Source: Oceanibium sediminis | GTDB taxonomy: Bacteria; Pseudomonadota; Alphaproteobacteria; Rhodobacterales; Rhodobacteraceae | Direction: 5' to 3' | Length of the DNA stretch: 64,000 nucleotides | NCBI RefSeq assembly: GCF_003265325.1 | Contig: NZ_QGNX01000004.1 | Coordinates: 248,001 to 312,000, forward strand | Part shown: positions 40,679-49,694 of the stretch, piece after piece | Layout of the letters: every line of letters starts with the position of its first letter | Numbering within the stretch: the stretch's first letter is position 1 | Translations under genes and position numbers: made by a program | The notes under the pieces: model-generated | What the model was told of the DNA's origin: nothing | Seen by the model: the letters and a program-made list of their open reading frames with translations, nothing else | The model's database searches: none

Positions 40679-42341
40679 GGCGACGTTCACCTTCAACGGT
40701 GCGGTGATCCCGTTCCGCGATGGTCAATCCATCGCCGCCGCCCTGACGGAGGCAGGACAGCGCGCCCTGCGTCGCACCGCGCAGGGGCAGGACCGGGGCA
40801 TGTTCTGCGGCATGGGCGTCTGCCAGGACTGCCTTGTCACGGTCAACGGCACACCGAACAAGCGCGCCTGCATGACAGCGGCGGCAAACGGGCTGACGAT
40901 TGCGACCCAGGTAGCTTTCCCCGCGCTCGATACAGCCCATGCAGCACCCCCTGTCGGTGGCGCGCGCAGCCTGTCTCCGGATGTGCTGGTCATCGGCGGC
41001 GGCGCGGGGGGGCTGTCCGCCGCCATCGCCGCATGCCGCGCCGGAGCCAGTGTCGTGGTTCTGGACGAGCGCAAGGTCGCGGGCGGCCAGTACTACAAGC
41101 AGTCCGCCCTGAAGGGCGCGCCGCTGGATACACAACAGGCCGAGGGCGCGACGCTGCTGGCCGAGGCCCGGGACAGCGGCGCCGAGATCATCCAGGGCGT
41201 GGAAATCTGGGGGGCTTTCGATGGCCTGTTGTTCCTGGCCGAACACGATGGGGCCGCGCTGATCGCCCGCCCGAAGACGGCAATCGTTGCGACCGGCGCT
41301 TACGAACGCCCGCGCATGGTGCCCGGCTGGACCCTTCCGGGCGTGATGACAACCGGGGCCGCGCAAACCCTGTGGCGCAGCTATCGCACCCTGCCCGGCC
41401 AGCGCGTCGCGGTCTGCGGCTCCGGGCCGCTGAACGTCCAGGTCGGACTGGAACTGGCAAACGGGGGCGCAGAGGTCGCTCTGGTGGCAGAAGCGGCACC
41501 ACCCCCTTTCACCGCCCCCCTTCCGGCGCTGAGGGCCGCCCTTGCCGACCCGGCGCTGACATGGAAAGGCGCAGGAATGATGGTGCGCCTGCGCCGCCTC
41601 GGGATACCGCTGCGCAACCGCACTGTATTGACGAAGGTGGCGCCTGAGGGCACGGCGCTGCGCGCGAGTTTCGCCGCCGCGGATGGGTCACGCCAGGAAT
41701 GCACCGTCGATGCTCTTTGCATGAATGACGGCTTCGAGCCTCAGAACGAGATCCTGCGTCTGCTTGGCGCGCGGATGCGCTATGATCCGATATTCGGACA
41801 TCTGCGATGCGAGCGCGACGCAATTCTGGAAACCAGCATCAGCGGGTTATTCGCGGTGGGCGACTGCGCCGGCCTGGGCGGGGCCCCGGCGGCGGCCTGC
41901 GAAGGGCGGATCGCCGGCCGAGCGGCGGCGGCGCGACTTGGATTCGGGGAAGCCACCGATCTTTACGCCGAACAACGCCTCCTGCGCCGACATCGGGCGT
42001 TCCAGGCGGCGCTCTGGCGGATGTACCGCAGCACCCCCGAAGCGGGTATCGAACCGGACTCCGACACGCTGGTCTGCCGGTGCGAGGAAATCACCTTCGC
42101 TCAACTGCGCGCCGGTTTAGAGCTCGACCCCGGCCATGTCGGCACGCTCAAACGCGCGACGCGGGTCGGCATGGGCCGCTGCCAGGGGCGCTATTGCGGC
42201 CCGGTCGCCGCACGCCTTGTCGCCCGGGAGACCGGGGCAGAGATGCAGGACCTGAGCTATTTCGCACCACGCGTGCCGATCAAGCCGGTCAGCATCAGCG
42301 CCATCCTGGCGGCCCGGGAGGCGCTGGATGACATCGACTGA
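40659..42341 (+). CDS. Fused HcnA-HcnB-like oxidoreductase (2Fe-2S plus FAD plus BFD), 560 aa
   Basis: Three parts in one chain. Residues about 5-90: HcnA/SoxA-type [2Fe-2S] domain with Cys50, Cys55, Cys58 and Cys71. About 105-455: FAD/NAD-type domain (VIGGGAGGLSAAIAACRAG, VVLDERKVAGGQYY, VATGAYERP, second nucleotide motif GSGPLNVQVG). About 470-520: BFD-type [2Fe-2S] domain with Cys473, Cys475, Cys508 and Cys513. In HCN synthase, opine oxidases and D-hydroxyproline dehydrogenase the first and second parts are usually separate proteins. It relays electrons from the DAO subunit encoded next (14-bp overlap) to the respiratory chain. Confidence 0.9.
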   Translation: MARTMPEATFTFNGAVIPFRDGQSIAAALTEAGQRALRRTAQGQDRGMFCGMGVCQDCLVTVNGTPNKRACMTAAANGLTIATQVAFPALDTAHAAPPVGGARSLSPDVLVIGGGAGGLSAAIAACRAGASVVVLDERKVAGGQYYKQSALKGAPLDTQQAEGATLLAEARDSGAEIIQGVEIWGAFDGLLFLAEHDGAALIARPKTAIVATGAYERPRMVPGWTLPGVMTTGAAQTLWRSYRTLPGQRVAVCGSGPLNVQVGLELANGGAEVALVAEAAPPPFTAPLPALRAALADPALTWKGAGMMVRLRRLGIPLRNRTVLTKVAPEGTALRASFAAADGSRQECTVDALCMNDGFEPQNEILRLLGARMRYDPIFGHLRCERDAILETSISGLFAVGDCAGLGGAPAAACEGRIAGRAAAARLGFGEATDLYAEQRLLRRHRAFQAALWRMYRSTPEAGIEPDSDTLVCRCEEITFAQLRAGLELDPGHVGTLKRATRVGMGRCQGRYCGPVAARLVARETGAEMQDLSYFAPRVPIKPVSISAILAAREALDDID

Positions 42342-43464
42342 CGTGCTGATCGTCGGCGGCGGAATCGTCGGGCTGGTCGCGGCGATCGAACTGGCGGGCG
42401 CGGGCATGAAGGTGAAGATCATCGACGCGGGCATCAACGCCGGGTCCACCGCGAACGCGGGCAGCCTGCATGTGCAGATGCAAAGCCGCTTCATGCGGCT
42501 CTATCCCGGACAGGTCCCCAATATCGAGGCGTCGCTGCCGCTCTATCGCGCGGCGGTGGAGGCCTGGGTTGACCTGGACGCCGCGCACGGCCCGTTCGAC
42601 CTGGTTCGCAAGGGCGGGCTAATGCTGGCGGAGAGCCCTGACCAGATGGCTTTCCTGGAGCAAAAGGTCCAGCGCGAAACCGCCAGGGGAGTGCGTGCCG
42701 AGTTGCTGGATCGCGCCGCTGTCGACCGGTTCGCGCCCTGGCTCGGCCAGCAGATCATCGGGGCCGAGCTTTGTCTTGACGAGGGCAAGCTGAATCCGCT
42801 TGTGGCCAACGTCCGGTTGCGCGCGGCCGCAGACAGGCTTGGCGTTCGCATCGAACGGGACTGGATCTCGGCTATCACTGTCGAAGGGGGCATTGTTGAG
42901 GCCAGGGGCCGCAATTTCACCCATCACGGCGACAGGGTCCTGATCGCCGCGGCCTGGGGCGCCGGGCCGCTGGCGCGCAGCCATGGCTTGGACATCCCGA
43001 CCCGGGCCGAGCCGCTGCACATGAACATCACGGAACCGTGCCAGACCCGGATCCAGCACCTGATCCAGCACGCAGAACGCTCTCTCACACTGAAGCAACT
43101 TGGCACGGGGCAGATCGTGATCGGCGGCGGCTGGCCCGCCGAGGACCGCGGAGAGCGCACGGTGCCGGGCGTGCTCTACGGCTCGCTCCTCGGGAATGTC
43201 GCGCTGGCGGCGCAGCTTATCCCCTCGATCGGGGGTATCCGCATCATCCGCACCTGGGCCGGCATGAACACGACCGCCGACGGCGCATCGATCATCGGCC
43301 CGCTACCGCGAGCGGGGCGCATCGTCATGGCTGTGCCGGGGGACGCGGGTTATACGCTCGGCCCGCTTGTCGCCCGGATGGCGGCGGCCGAGATGCTGGG
43401 GCGTGACCCGCCCCGAGACACGGCGCCGTTCAGCCCCGGAAGATTTGCCGCCCAGTCCCCCTAG
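42328..43464 (+). CDS. DAO-family catalytic subunit (HcnC / OoxB-like), 378 aa
   Basis: FAD-binding GGGIVGLVAAIELAGAG, NAGSLHVQMQ near residue 45, VIGGGWPA and the C-terminal FAD-contact region GYTLGPLVA. It oxidises a secondary amine or N-substituted amino acid to an imine in the HcnABC-like complex formed with the fused protein upstream; hydrolysis splits the C-N bond. It overlaps the upstream gene by 14 bp and the convergent IclR gene by 4 bp. It is a paralogue of the protein at 33906-35045. Confidence 0.88.
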   Translation: MTSTDVLIVGGGIVGLVAAIELAGAGMKVKIIDAGINAGSTANAGSLHVQMQSRFMRLYPGQVPNIEASLPLYRAAVEAWVDLDAAHGPFDLVRKGGLMLAESPDQMAFLEQKVQRETARGVRAELLDRAAVDRFAPWLGQQIIGAELCLDEGKLNPLVANVRLRAAADRLGVRIERDWISAITVEGGIVEARGRNFTHHGDRVLIAAAWGAGPLARSHGLDIPTRAEPLHMNITEPCQTRIQHLIQHAERSLTLKQLGTGQIVIGGGWPAEDRGERTVPGVLYGSLLGNVALAAQLIPSIGGIRIIRTWAGMNTTADGASIIGPLPRAGRIVMAVPGDAGYTLGPLVARMAAAEMLGRDPPRDTAPFSPGRFAAQSP

Positions 43465-44339
43465 TGCTTGAGCGCGCGGGAAATCTTCTCGATTGTTCCC
43501 AGCAGTTTCGGCAGGATGAATTCCACCAGTTCCTCGGCCGTCATGCGGACCGTCGGCACACCGACGTTGATCGAGCCGACAAGCCCGCCAGAGGCATTCC
43601 GCAAGGGGGCGGCGATGGACATCAGCCCCGTCTCCAGTTCCTGGTCGACCAGGGACCAACCTTGTTCCCGCACCTGTTCCAGGACTTTGCGGAATTCCAC
43701 CCGGTCTGTGACGGTCCGCTCGGTCATCTTGGTCAGCGGAATGCTCTGCAGGATACCGGGCCACATTTCCTTCGGCTGCGCCGCCAGGAGCACCCTGCCG
43801 TTCGCCGTGCAATGCGCCGGGAAGCGTGCACCGACCGAGATTCCGACGCTGATCACGCGGTGGAACTGCGCCCCGCTGACATAGACCACATCAAAATTGT
43901 CGAGCACCGCCGCCGAAACGGATTCGCGGATCTCCTCGGACAGGTGGTCAATGAAGGGGCGCGCGATTTCCCATGCCCCCTTGGAGGACAGAACGGAATA
44001 TCCCAGTTCCAGCACCTGCGGCGTCAAGTCGAACAGCTTGCCATCGGCCACGGCATAGCCCTCGTGAACCAGCGTCAGAAGGATGCGCCGCGCCCCCGCG
44101 CGGGTGTTGCCTGTCTCGGACGCGACTTCGGAGAGTGTCATCTTGCGCCCGGTGCGGTTGAAAGCGCGCAAAACCTCGAGCCCACGGGCGAGGGAGCTGA
44201 CATAATCGCGCGGGTTCATGCTGCCCTGCTCGGACTCTTCCGACGCGTTCGGCGACGCCGTCATCAGCCCCGAGGGCGCAGGCGTACGCCCGGGAATGGT
44301 CAGTTCTGCGTCTTCCGCCGCTTCATTTCTTTGCGACAT
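43461..44339 (-). CDS. IclR family transcriptional regulator, 292 aa
   Basis: After a 35-residue tail comes a winged HTH (LARGLEVLRAF, TLSEVASETGNTRAGARRILLTL) and an IclR GAF-like ligand-binding domain (HCTANGRVLLA, DQELETGLMSIAAPLRN). AGGAGG precedes the ATG. Divergent from the sugar ABC operon, with operator E in the gap. Its HTH class and position make it the best candidate to bind the six GTKCGC-type sites. The Acinetobacter IclR proteins PcaU and PobR are known to use operators with three repeats, two inverted and one direct, as seen here. Confidence 0.9.
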   Translation of the reverse strand: MSQRNEAAEDAELTIPGRTPAPSGLMTASPNASEESEQGSMNPRDYVSSLARGLEVLRAFNRTGRKMTLSEVASETGNTRAGARRILLTLVHEGYAVADGKLFDLTPQVLELGYSVLSSKGAWEIARPFIDHLSEEIRESVSAAVLDNFDVVYVSGAQFHRVISVGISVGARFPAHCTANGRVLLAAQPKEMWPGILQSIPLTKMTERTVTDRVEFRKVLEQVREQGWSLVDQELETGLMSIAAPLRNASGGLVGSINVGVPTVRMTAEELVEFILPKLLGTIEKISRALKH

Positions 44340-44446
44340 TCTAGCCTCCTTAGCGCAATTCGGGAGGTTCTAGCACAAGCCGTGGGCCGGGCTAACGCCG
44401 AAATTCGGATAACGGCCTTGCGCGACTCACCGTCACATGCGTTATA

Positions 44447-44471
44447 TCGTACAAGAGTGCGCTATGCGAAC
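44447..44471. promoter_or_regulatory. Putative IclR operator, site E (IclR / sugar ABC divergent gap)
   Basis: TCGTAC (44447-44452), 4 bp, GTGCGC (44457-44462), TAT, GCGAAC (44466-44471). On the minus strand it has the order of sites A-C, the last half-site being poor. It is 22 bp before the solute-binding-protein start and about 110 bp from the IclR start. Confidence 0.68.
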
Positions 44472-44493
44472 ACAATCAGCAGGGAGATAACAG

Positions 44494-45828
44494 ATGACTT
44501 ACTCAGCGAAACTCCGGACCGGGCTGACCCGGCGTGGCGCCCTCGGGGCGCTTGCCGCGACATCCGCTCTTGCCGCCGTGCCGTTCCGCGCCTCAGCCCA
44601 GGAAACGACGCTACGCTGGTGGTCGCCCCAGGCCGCGCCTCAGCAGGTGGAGGCGTATGAATTCCAGATCGCCGCGTTCGAAGCTGCCAATCCCGGCGTC
44701 AGGGTGGTTTTCGAAACCACGTCCGACGAAGGGTACGCCCCGCAACTGGCGGCCGCCTTCTCGTCCGGGGAAGTGCCGGACATCGTCACGCACCTGCCGT
44801 CCTTCGCGATCCAGTCCTACTATGCCAACGGGCTAGTCGAGCCGTTCAACGACGTGATCGAGGCGATCGGCGCGGATGATTTCTATCCCGGCGCCAACGA
44901 CGTGTTCAAAGCTGCCGACGGCAACTACGTCGGCACCGGCATCGGCAACTCGGCGGCCAACATGATGTGGCTGCGCACGGACCTGATGGCGGAAGCCGGC
45001 GTCGACAAGGCGCCCGAGACCTGGGACGAACTGCGTGCCGCATGCCAGGCCATGCAGAAGAACGGCATCTATGGCGCGCCCCTACCCTATGGCCGCAACT
45101 CGATGACCTCGCTGATCTTCATCGGCGTCATTCACCAGGCCGGGGGTCAGGTCTTCGACACCGACCTGAACGTGGCGCTGGATACCCAGGCCACGCGCGA
45201 CGCGCTGGAGTTCTACACCTCCATGCGGGAACTTTGCCCGCCGGGCGCGACCAACTATTCCTGGGGCGAGGCGATCACCGCTTTCGTCAGCGGCGCGACG
45301 GCGACCGGCATCTACACCGGGCGCGTGCTCGGCAACGTGGCGGCACAGAACCCCGGCATCGCCGACTCCATCACCTGCGCAACCTACCCGCGCCTGTCGA
45401 CTGACATCGCCCCCTGGACGTTCAACGACTTCCCCAGCGTGTTCATCCCCGCGCAGTCCCAGAACAAGGACGCCGCGAAAGCCTTCGCCGCGCATCTGTT
45501 CCAGCCCGAGGGCTACATCAAGCAGTTGCACGCCGCGCCGGGCCATGTGCTGCCGGTGTTGCAGTCGATCAACAACAACCCGCAGTACCAGGAAAACGAG
45601 ATCATCCAGAAGTACCCCGACGAAGTGGAACTGATGGCCGCGTCCGCCGCGGGCGGGTTCAACCTTGGCTACGAGTCCACCGCGCATCCGTCGAACGAGA
45701 AGGCGGGCGAGGTCGTGGGCTCAGGCGCGATCGCAGACATGGTGCAGCGCGTGGTGCTGAACGGCGAGAACGCCGACACGGTGATCGGCGAAACATCCGC
45801 CGCCATCGAAGCCATCATGAAGGGTTGA
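44494..45828 (+). CDS. Family-1 ABC sugar/polyol-type substrate-binding protein with Tat-like signal, 444 aa
   Basis: Periplasmic solute-binding protein of the COG1653 (UgpB/MalE-like) type. The signal peptide has a twin-arginine pattern LTRRGALGALAATS and ends RASAQ, suggesting Tat export, which is less common for this family. The mature part begins ETTLRWWSPQAAP and shows the usual FEAANPGVRVVFE. First gene of the importer 44494-48745; GGGAGA precedes the ATG. Substrates of the family include sugars, glycerol phosphate and oligosaccharides. Confidence 0.9.
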   Translation: MTYSAKLRTGLTRRGALGALAATSALAAVPFRASAQETTLRWWSPQAAPQQVEAYEFQIAAFEAANPGVRVVFETTSDEGYAPQLAAAFSSGEVPDIVTHLPSFAIQSYYANGLVEPFNDVIEAIGADDFYPGANDVFKAADGNYVGTGIGNSAANMMWLRTDLMAEAGVDKAPETWDELRAACQAMQKNGIYGAPLPYGRNSMTSLIFIGVIHQAGGQVFDTDLNVALDTQATRDALEFYTSMRELCPPGATNYSWGEAITAFVSGATATGIYTGRVLGNVAAQNPGIADSITCATYPRLSTDIAPWTFNDFPSVFIPAQSQNKDAAKAFAAHLFQPEGYIKQLHAAPGHVLPVLQSINNNPQYQENEIIQKYPDEVELMAASAAGGFNLGYESTAHPSNEKAGEVVGSGAIADMVQRVVLNGENADTVIGETSAAIEAIMKG

Positions 45829-45879
45829 TACCAGGCGGGGCTGCCGGACAGGCGGCGGCCCCCCGGTCACAGGCTCCCC

Positions 45880-46779
45880 ATGGCGCATACGAAACAAACA
45901 CTTCTGGAGCGCCGGTATTCGTTGCTGGGCCTCCTTCTTATCGCGCCGACGGTCCTCGTCTTCTGCGCGGTGATCGTCTATCCGCTGATCTCCGCGATCT
46001 ACCTGTCGCTGTTCTCGATCTATACCCCGACATTGGATGGCGAATGGGTGGGCTTGCAGAACTACGCCACGCTGCTGGCCAAGGGTGAGTTCTGGTATTC
46101 CCTCAGAACCAACCTAATCTGGACTGTCGGCACACTGAGCCTGCAGATCGTCTTCGGCATCGGCATGGCGCTTGTGCTGCACCAGAACATCTGGTTCCGC
46201 AGCCTCGCACGGTCCCTGATCCTGTTTCCCTACTTCATATCCACCGTGGTGGCGGTGCTGGTCTGGAAATGGCTTTTCAATGACCTTTACGGCATCCTGA
46301 ACCATCTGATGATGGGCGCTGGCCTGATCGAGTTTCCAATCGACTACCTCGGCTCTATGCCGAACGCCATGGTCTCGGTCATCCTGGTGGGAGCGTGGAA
46401 ATACTTCCCCTTCGTGGTGATCGCAGTGCTGGCGCGCCTGCAGACCATACCCGGACAGCTTTACGAGGCGGCGCGTATCGACGGCGCCGGCCCCATCGCG
46501 CGCTTCTTCGACGTGACCTTGCCGCAACTGCGCGAAGTGCTGGTGGTGATCGTGATGTTGCGCGCGATCTGGGACTTCAAGGAATTCGACCTGATCTTCC
46601 TCCTGACGGGCGGCGGGCCGGTCACCTCGACCCAGACGCTGCCGCTTCTTGTCTACAAGGAGGCGTTCTCGCTGAACCAAATGGGCATGGCCACCGCTTA
46701 TGCGGTGATCATGATGCTGATCATGCTGGTGTTCATGGTCCTCTACATCCGCCGCACAAGAACGGAGGACGGCCTGTGA
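45880..46779 (+). CDS. Sugar-type ABC permease (MalF/UgpA-like), 299 aa
   Basis: Six TM segments, with the EAA loop YEAARIDGAGPIARFFDVTLPQ that contacts the ATPase. The ribosome binding site is weak. Overlaps the next permease by GTGA. Second gene of the operon. Confidence 0.9.
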   Translation: MAHTKQTLLERRYSLLGLLLIAPTVLVFCAVIVYPLISAIYLSLFSIYTPTLDGEWVGLQNYATLLAKGEFWYSLRTNLIWTVGTLSLQIVFGIGMALVLHQNIWFRSLARSLILFPYFISTVVAVLVWKWLFNDLYGILNHLMMGAGLIEFPIDYLGSMPNAMVSVILVGAWKYFPFVVIAVLARLQTIPGQLYEAARIDGAGPIARFFDVTLPQLREVLVVIVMLRAIWDFKEFDLIFLLTGGGPVTSTQTLPLLVYKEAFSLNQMGMATAYAVIMMLIMLVFMVLYIRRTRTEDGL

Positions 46780-47600
46780 CCATCCGGAAGATAGCCTTCA
46801 ACCTGTTTGCCTGGACCATCGTGCTGATGGTTGCCTTCCCGCTGTTCTGGATGCTGGTCACTTCGGTCAAGCCGCAGTCCGAACTGTTCCGCCGCCCGCC
46901 GACGATCATGCCCGAGAGCTGGACATTCGAACATTACTGGCGGCTGCTGTCAGACACGGGGTTCCTGCGTTATTTCACTAACTCGGTGATCCTGTCCTCG
47001 GCCACGACGCTGATCGTCGTGGCAATTGCGACACTCGGTGCCTACAGCCTGGTGCGCTATCGCTACCGCGGGCGCGAAACGCTGGCGTTCCTGGTGTTGT
47101 TCACCTACCTGCTGCCCTCGGTGGTGCTGATCCTGCCGCTGTACCTCCTGCTGGTTGGTCTGGGCCTGTCCAACACCATTCTGTCGCTTGTGATCGCCTA
47201 CACCACATTCGCGCTGCCTTACGCTCTGTGGCTTCTGCGCTCTTTCATGGCCGGCATTCCCGAGGACCTGGAATCCGCCGCGCTGGTGGATGGCGCGTCC
47301 CGCCTTGGCGCGTTCTGGGACATCATCCTGCCCCAGCTGCTGCCGGGCATCATCTCGACCGCGTTGTTCACCTTTATCCTCAGCTGGAACGAATACCTCT
47401 ACGCGCTGGTGCTGGTGAACTCCGACAGCGCGCGCCCGCTGACGACGGGGGTGATGAATATGCTCATCACGTCGTTCAATATCGAATGGTCGCTGCTGAT
47501 GGCCGCCTCCGTGATGATGAGCGTGCCGCTGATCATCGCTTTCGCTTTCCTGCAAAGTTACCTGACCAGCGGTTTCGGCGCCGGTGGCGTGAAAGGATAG
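46776..47600 (+). CDS. Sugar-type ABC permease (MalG/UgpE-like), 274 aa (GTG start)
   Basis: Six TM segments with EAA loop ESAALVDGASRLGAFWDIILPQ. The GTG at 46776 overlaps the upstream stop (GTGA) and has GGAGG 7 bp upstream. Third gene of the operon. Confidence 0.9.
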   Translation: MTIRKIAFNLFAWTIVLMVAFPLFWMLVTSVKPQSELFRRPPTIMPESWTFEHYWRLLSDTGFLRYFTNSVILSSATTLIVVAIATLGAYSLVRYRYRGRETLAFLVLFTYLLPSVVLILPLYLLLVGLGLSNTILSLVIAYTTFALPYALWLLRSFMAGIPEDLESAALVDGASRLGAFWDIILPQLLPGIISTALFTFILSWNEYLYALVLVNSDSARPLTTGVMNMLITSFNIEWSLLMAASVMMSVPLIIAFAFLQSYLTSGFGAGGVKG

Positions 47601-47602
47601 AC

Positions 47603-48745
47603 ATGGCCGATGTGATCTTCTCCGACGTTCAGAAACGCTTCGGCAGCTTTGTCGCCGTCCAAAACCTGAACCTCGATATCCGCCAGGGTGAATTCGTGTC
47701 CCTGCTCGGCCCCTCGGGGTGCGGCAAGACGACGACGCTGCGCATGCTCGCAGGGCTGGAGTTCCCGACTTCGGGCGAGATCCGGATTGGCGAGCGGGTG
47801 GTCAACGACGTCGCCCCCGGGGACCGGGATATCGCCATGGTGTTCCAGTCCTACGCGCTCTACCCACACATGAGCGTGGGCCAGAACATCGCCTACCCGT
47901 TGAAGAAGCGCCGCGTGCCGAAGGCCGAGCGTGCAAGGATGGTCGCCCGCACCGCCGAGATGCTGCAACTGACCGCGCTTCTGGACCGCAAGCCGAAGCA
48001 GCTGTCCGGCGGCCAGCAACAGCGCGTGGCGCTTGGCAGGGCCTTGGTGCGCGATCCGAAGGTCTTCCTCTTGGACGAGCCGCTGTCCAACCTGGACGCG
48101 AAGCTGCGCGGCTACATGCGCGCCGAACTGGTCGAACTGCACCAGCGGCTGGGCCGGACCATGGTCTATGTCACCCATGACCAGCTGGAAGCGATGACCA
48201 TGTCCGACCGCATTGCCATCATGGAGGGTGGCGCGCTTCAGCAATTCGCTCCCCCGCAGGAGGTGTACCGCGCCCCCGCCAACCGCTTTGTCGCCGGCTT
48301 CATCGGCACGCCCGGAATGAACCTGATCGACGGCGCGCTGGCACGCGATGGCAACACCTGGCGCTTCGAGGCCCCCGCCCTGCAACTGGAGGCGCGCGGC
48401 CTCGGCCCCGACGCAAGACCTGGCGAGGCGTGCCTCGGCATCCGCCCCGAGGCGCTGACGCTGGGCAGCGGTGCGTTGCGCGGCGTGGTCCAGCTTGTCG
48501 AACAGACCGGGCATGAGAACATCGTCGTGCTGCGGGTGGGAGAGGACCTGCGCCTCACCGGCCGCGCGCCCGGCCACACCATCTGGAAACCGGGAGAGAC
48601 GATCCCCTTCGCCATCGATGCCGATGCCGCGCATTATTTCGCCGCCGGTCCGGCGGGCGCGCGCCTGAACGCGCGACGCTCAGGGCCGCACGAAAGTGGT
48701 GACGCCATTTCGATCACCAATAACATGAGGGAAGCCCACCAATGA
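47603..48745 (+). CDS. Sugar-type ABC ATP-binding protein (UgpC/MalK-like), 380 aa
   Basis: Walker A GPSGCGKTT, Q loop FQSYALYPHMSV, signature LSGGQQQR, Walker B VFLLDEPLSNLDAK, H loop VTHDQLEAMTMSDR, then the OB-fold regulatory domain typical of MalK/UgpC (GTPGMNLI, GIRPEALTL). Starts 2 bp after the permease stop and overlaps the DHDPS-family gene by ATGA, joining importer and enzyme genes in one operon. Confidence 0.92.
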   Translation: MADVIFSDVQKRFGSFVAVQNLNLDIRQGEFVSLLGPSGCGKTTTLRMLAGLEFPTSGEIRIGERVVNDVAPGDRDIAMVFQSYALYPHMSVGQNIAYPLKKRRVPKAERARMVARTAEMLQLTALLDRKPKQLSGGQQQRVALGRALVRDPKVFLLDEPLSNLDAKLRGYMRAELVELHQRLGRTMVYVTHDQLEAMTMSDRIAIMEGGALQQFAPPQEVYRAPANRFVAGFIGTPGMNLIDGALARDGNTWRFEAPALQLEARGLGPDARPGEACLGIRPEALTLGSGALRGVVQLVEQTGHENIVVLRVGEDLRLTGRAPGHTIWKPGETIPFAIDADAAHYFAAGPAGARLNARRSGPHESGDAISITNNMREAHQ

Positions 48746-49662
48746 ATCGATCCTCGATCGACTGGTCCGGACCGATGCCGGCGATCACGACCCCCTTTCA
48801 CGAGGACCTTTCCATCGACGAGGCGGGGTTCACCGCCAACATCGACCGCCTGTTCGACGCCGGCGCAACCGGCATGGTGGCCGCGGGCTGCACCGGTGAG
48901 TTCTGGGCACTCAGCCTGGCCGAACGCGCCCGGATCGCAGAATTGACCGTGGCGGCCTGCGCGGGCCGGGGACCGGCAATCATCGGCACCGGCGCGATCC
49001 GGGAGGGCGAGGTGATCGAGCAGATCCATGCCGCGAAAGAGGCGGGCGCGGACGGCGTGCTGGTCCTGCCCCCCTACTTCGCGCATCTGACCGAGGCCGA
49101 GCTGATTGCGCATTTCGAGGCGATCGATGCGAAATCCGTCCTTCCGGTCGTGCTGTACAACATTCCCGGCAACGCCTGGAACGCGATCACCCCGGCGATT
49201 GCCGACCGGCTGGCGGACCTGGACAACACCGTTGCGATCAAGGAAAGCAGCGGTGACTGGGGCAATTTCCACGCCACGCTGTTGCGCGTGAAGGACCGGA
49301 TCCGCGTCTTCTGCGGCCCCTCCTCGGCCTATGGCATCCCGGCGACGCTGGCCGGGGCGGACGGGCTGATCGATTGTTTTCCCAATGTCTGGGCGCCCGG
49401 ATGCCTCGATTTGTGGCATCTTACCAAGGCGGGCAAGACCGCGCAGGCCTGGGCCCTTCAGCGCACGGGGATCGCGCTGACAGAGTTGTTCACCTCGGGC
49501 GGGCGCACACTTTACCCGGCCACGAAGGCGGCAATGAACACCCTCGGCCTTCCCGGCGGCGGCGCGATGCGCCCGCCATTGCGCGATCTTTCGGGCCCCG
49601 CGCTGCGCGGTTTGAAGGACGGGCTGAAAGAGCTGCTGCAAGAGCCGGCGGAGGTCGCCTGA
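48742..49662 (+). CDS. DHDPS/N-acetylneuraminate-lyase family aldolase, 306 aa
   Basis: Second class I aldolase of the island: GCTGEFWAL loop, Tyr139 in VLYNIPG, Schiff-base Lys167 in VAIKESSG (28 apart, as in DHDPS). Coupled to the sugar importer by an ATGA overlap, so it probably cleaves or dehydrates a 2-oxo-3-deoxy acid derived from the imported compound. It is only distantly like the 35078 protein, so the two likely act on different intermediates. Confidence 0.88.
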   Translation: MNRSSIDWSGPMPAITTPFHEDLSIDEAGFTANIDRLFDAGATGMVAAGCTGEFWALSLAERARIAELTVAACAGRGPAIIGTGAIREGEVIEQIHAAKEAGADGVLVLPPYFAHLTEAELIAHFEAIDAKSVLPVVLYNIPGNAWNAITPAIADRLADLDNTVAIKESSGDWGNFHATLLRVKDRIRVFCGPSSAYGIPATLAGADGLIDCFPNVWAPGCLDLWHLTKAGKTAQAWALQRTGIALTELFTSGGRTLYPATKAAMNTLGLPGGGAMRPPLRDLSGPALRGLKDGLKELLQEPAEVA

Positions 49663-49694
49663 GCACCCGCACACACCAATGAAAGGAGATCCCG

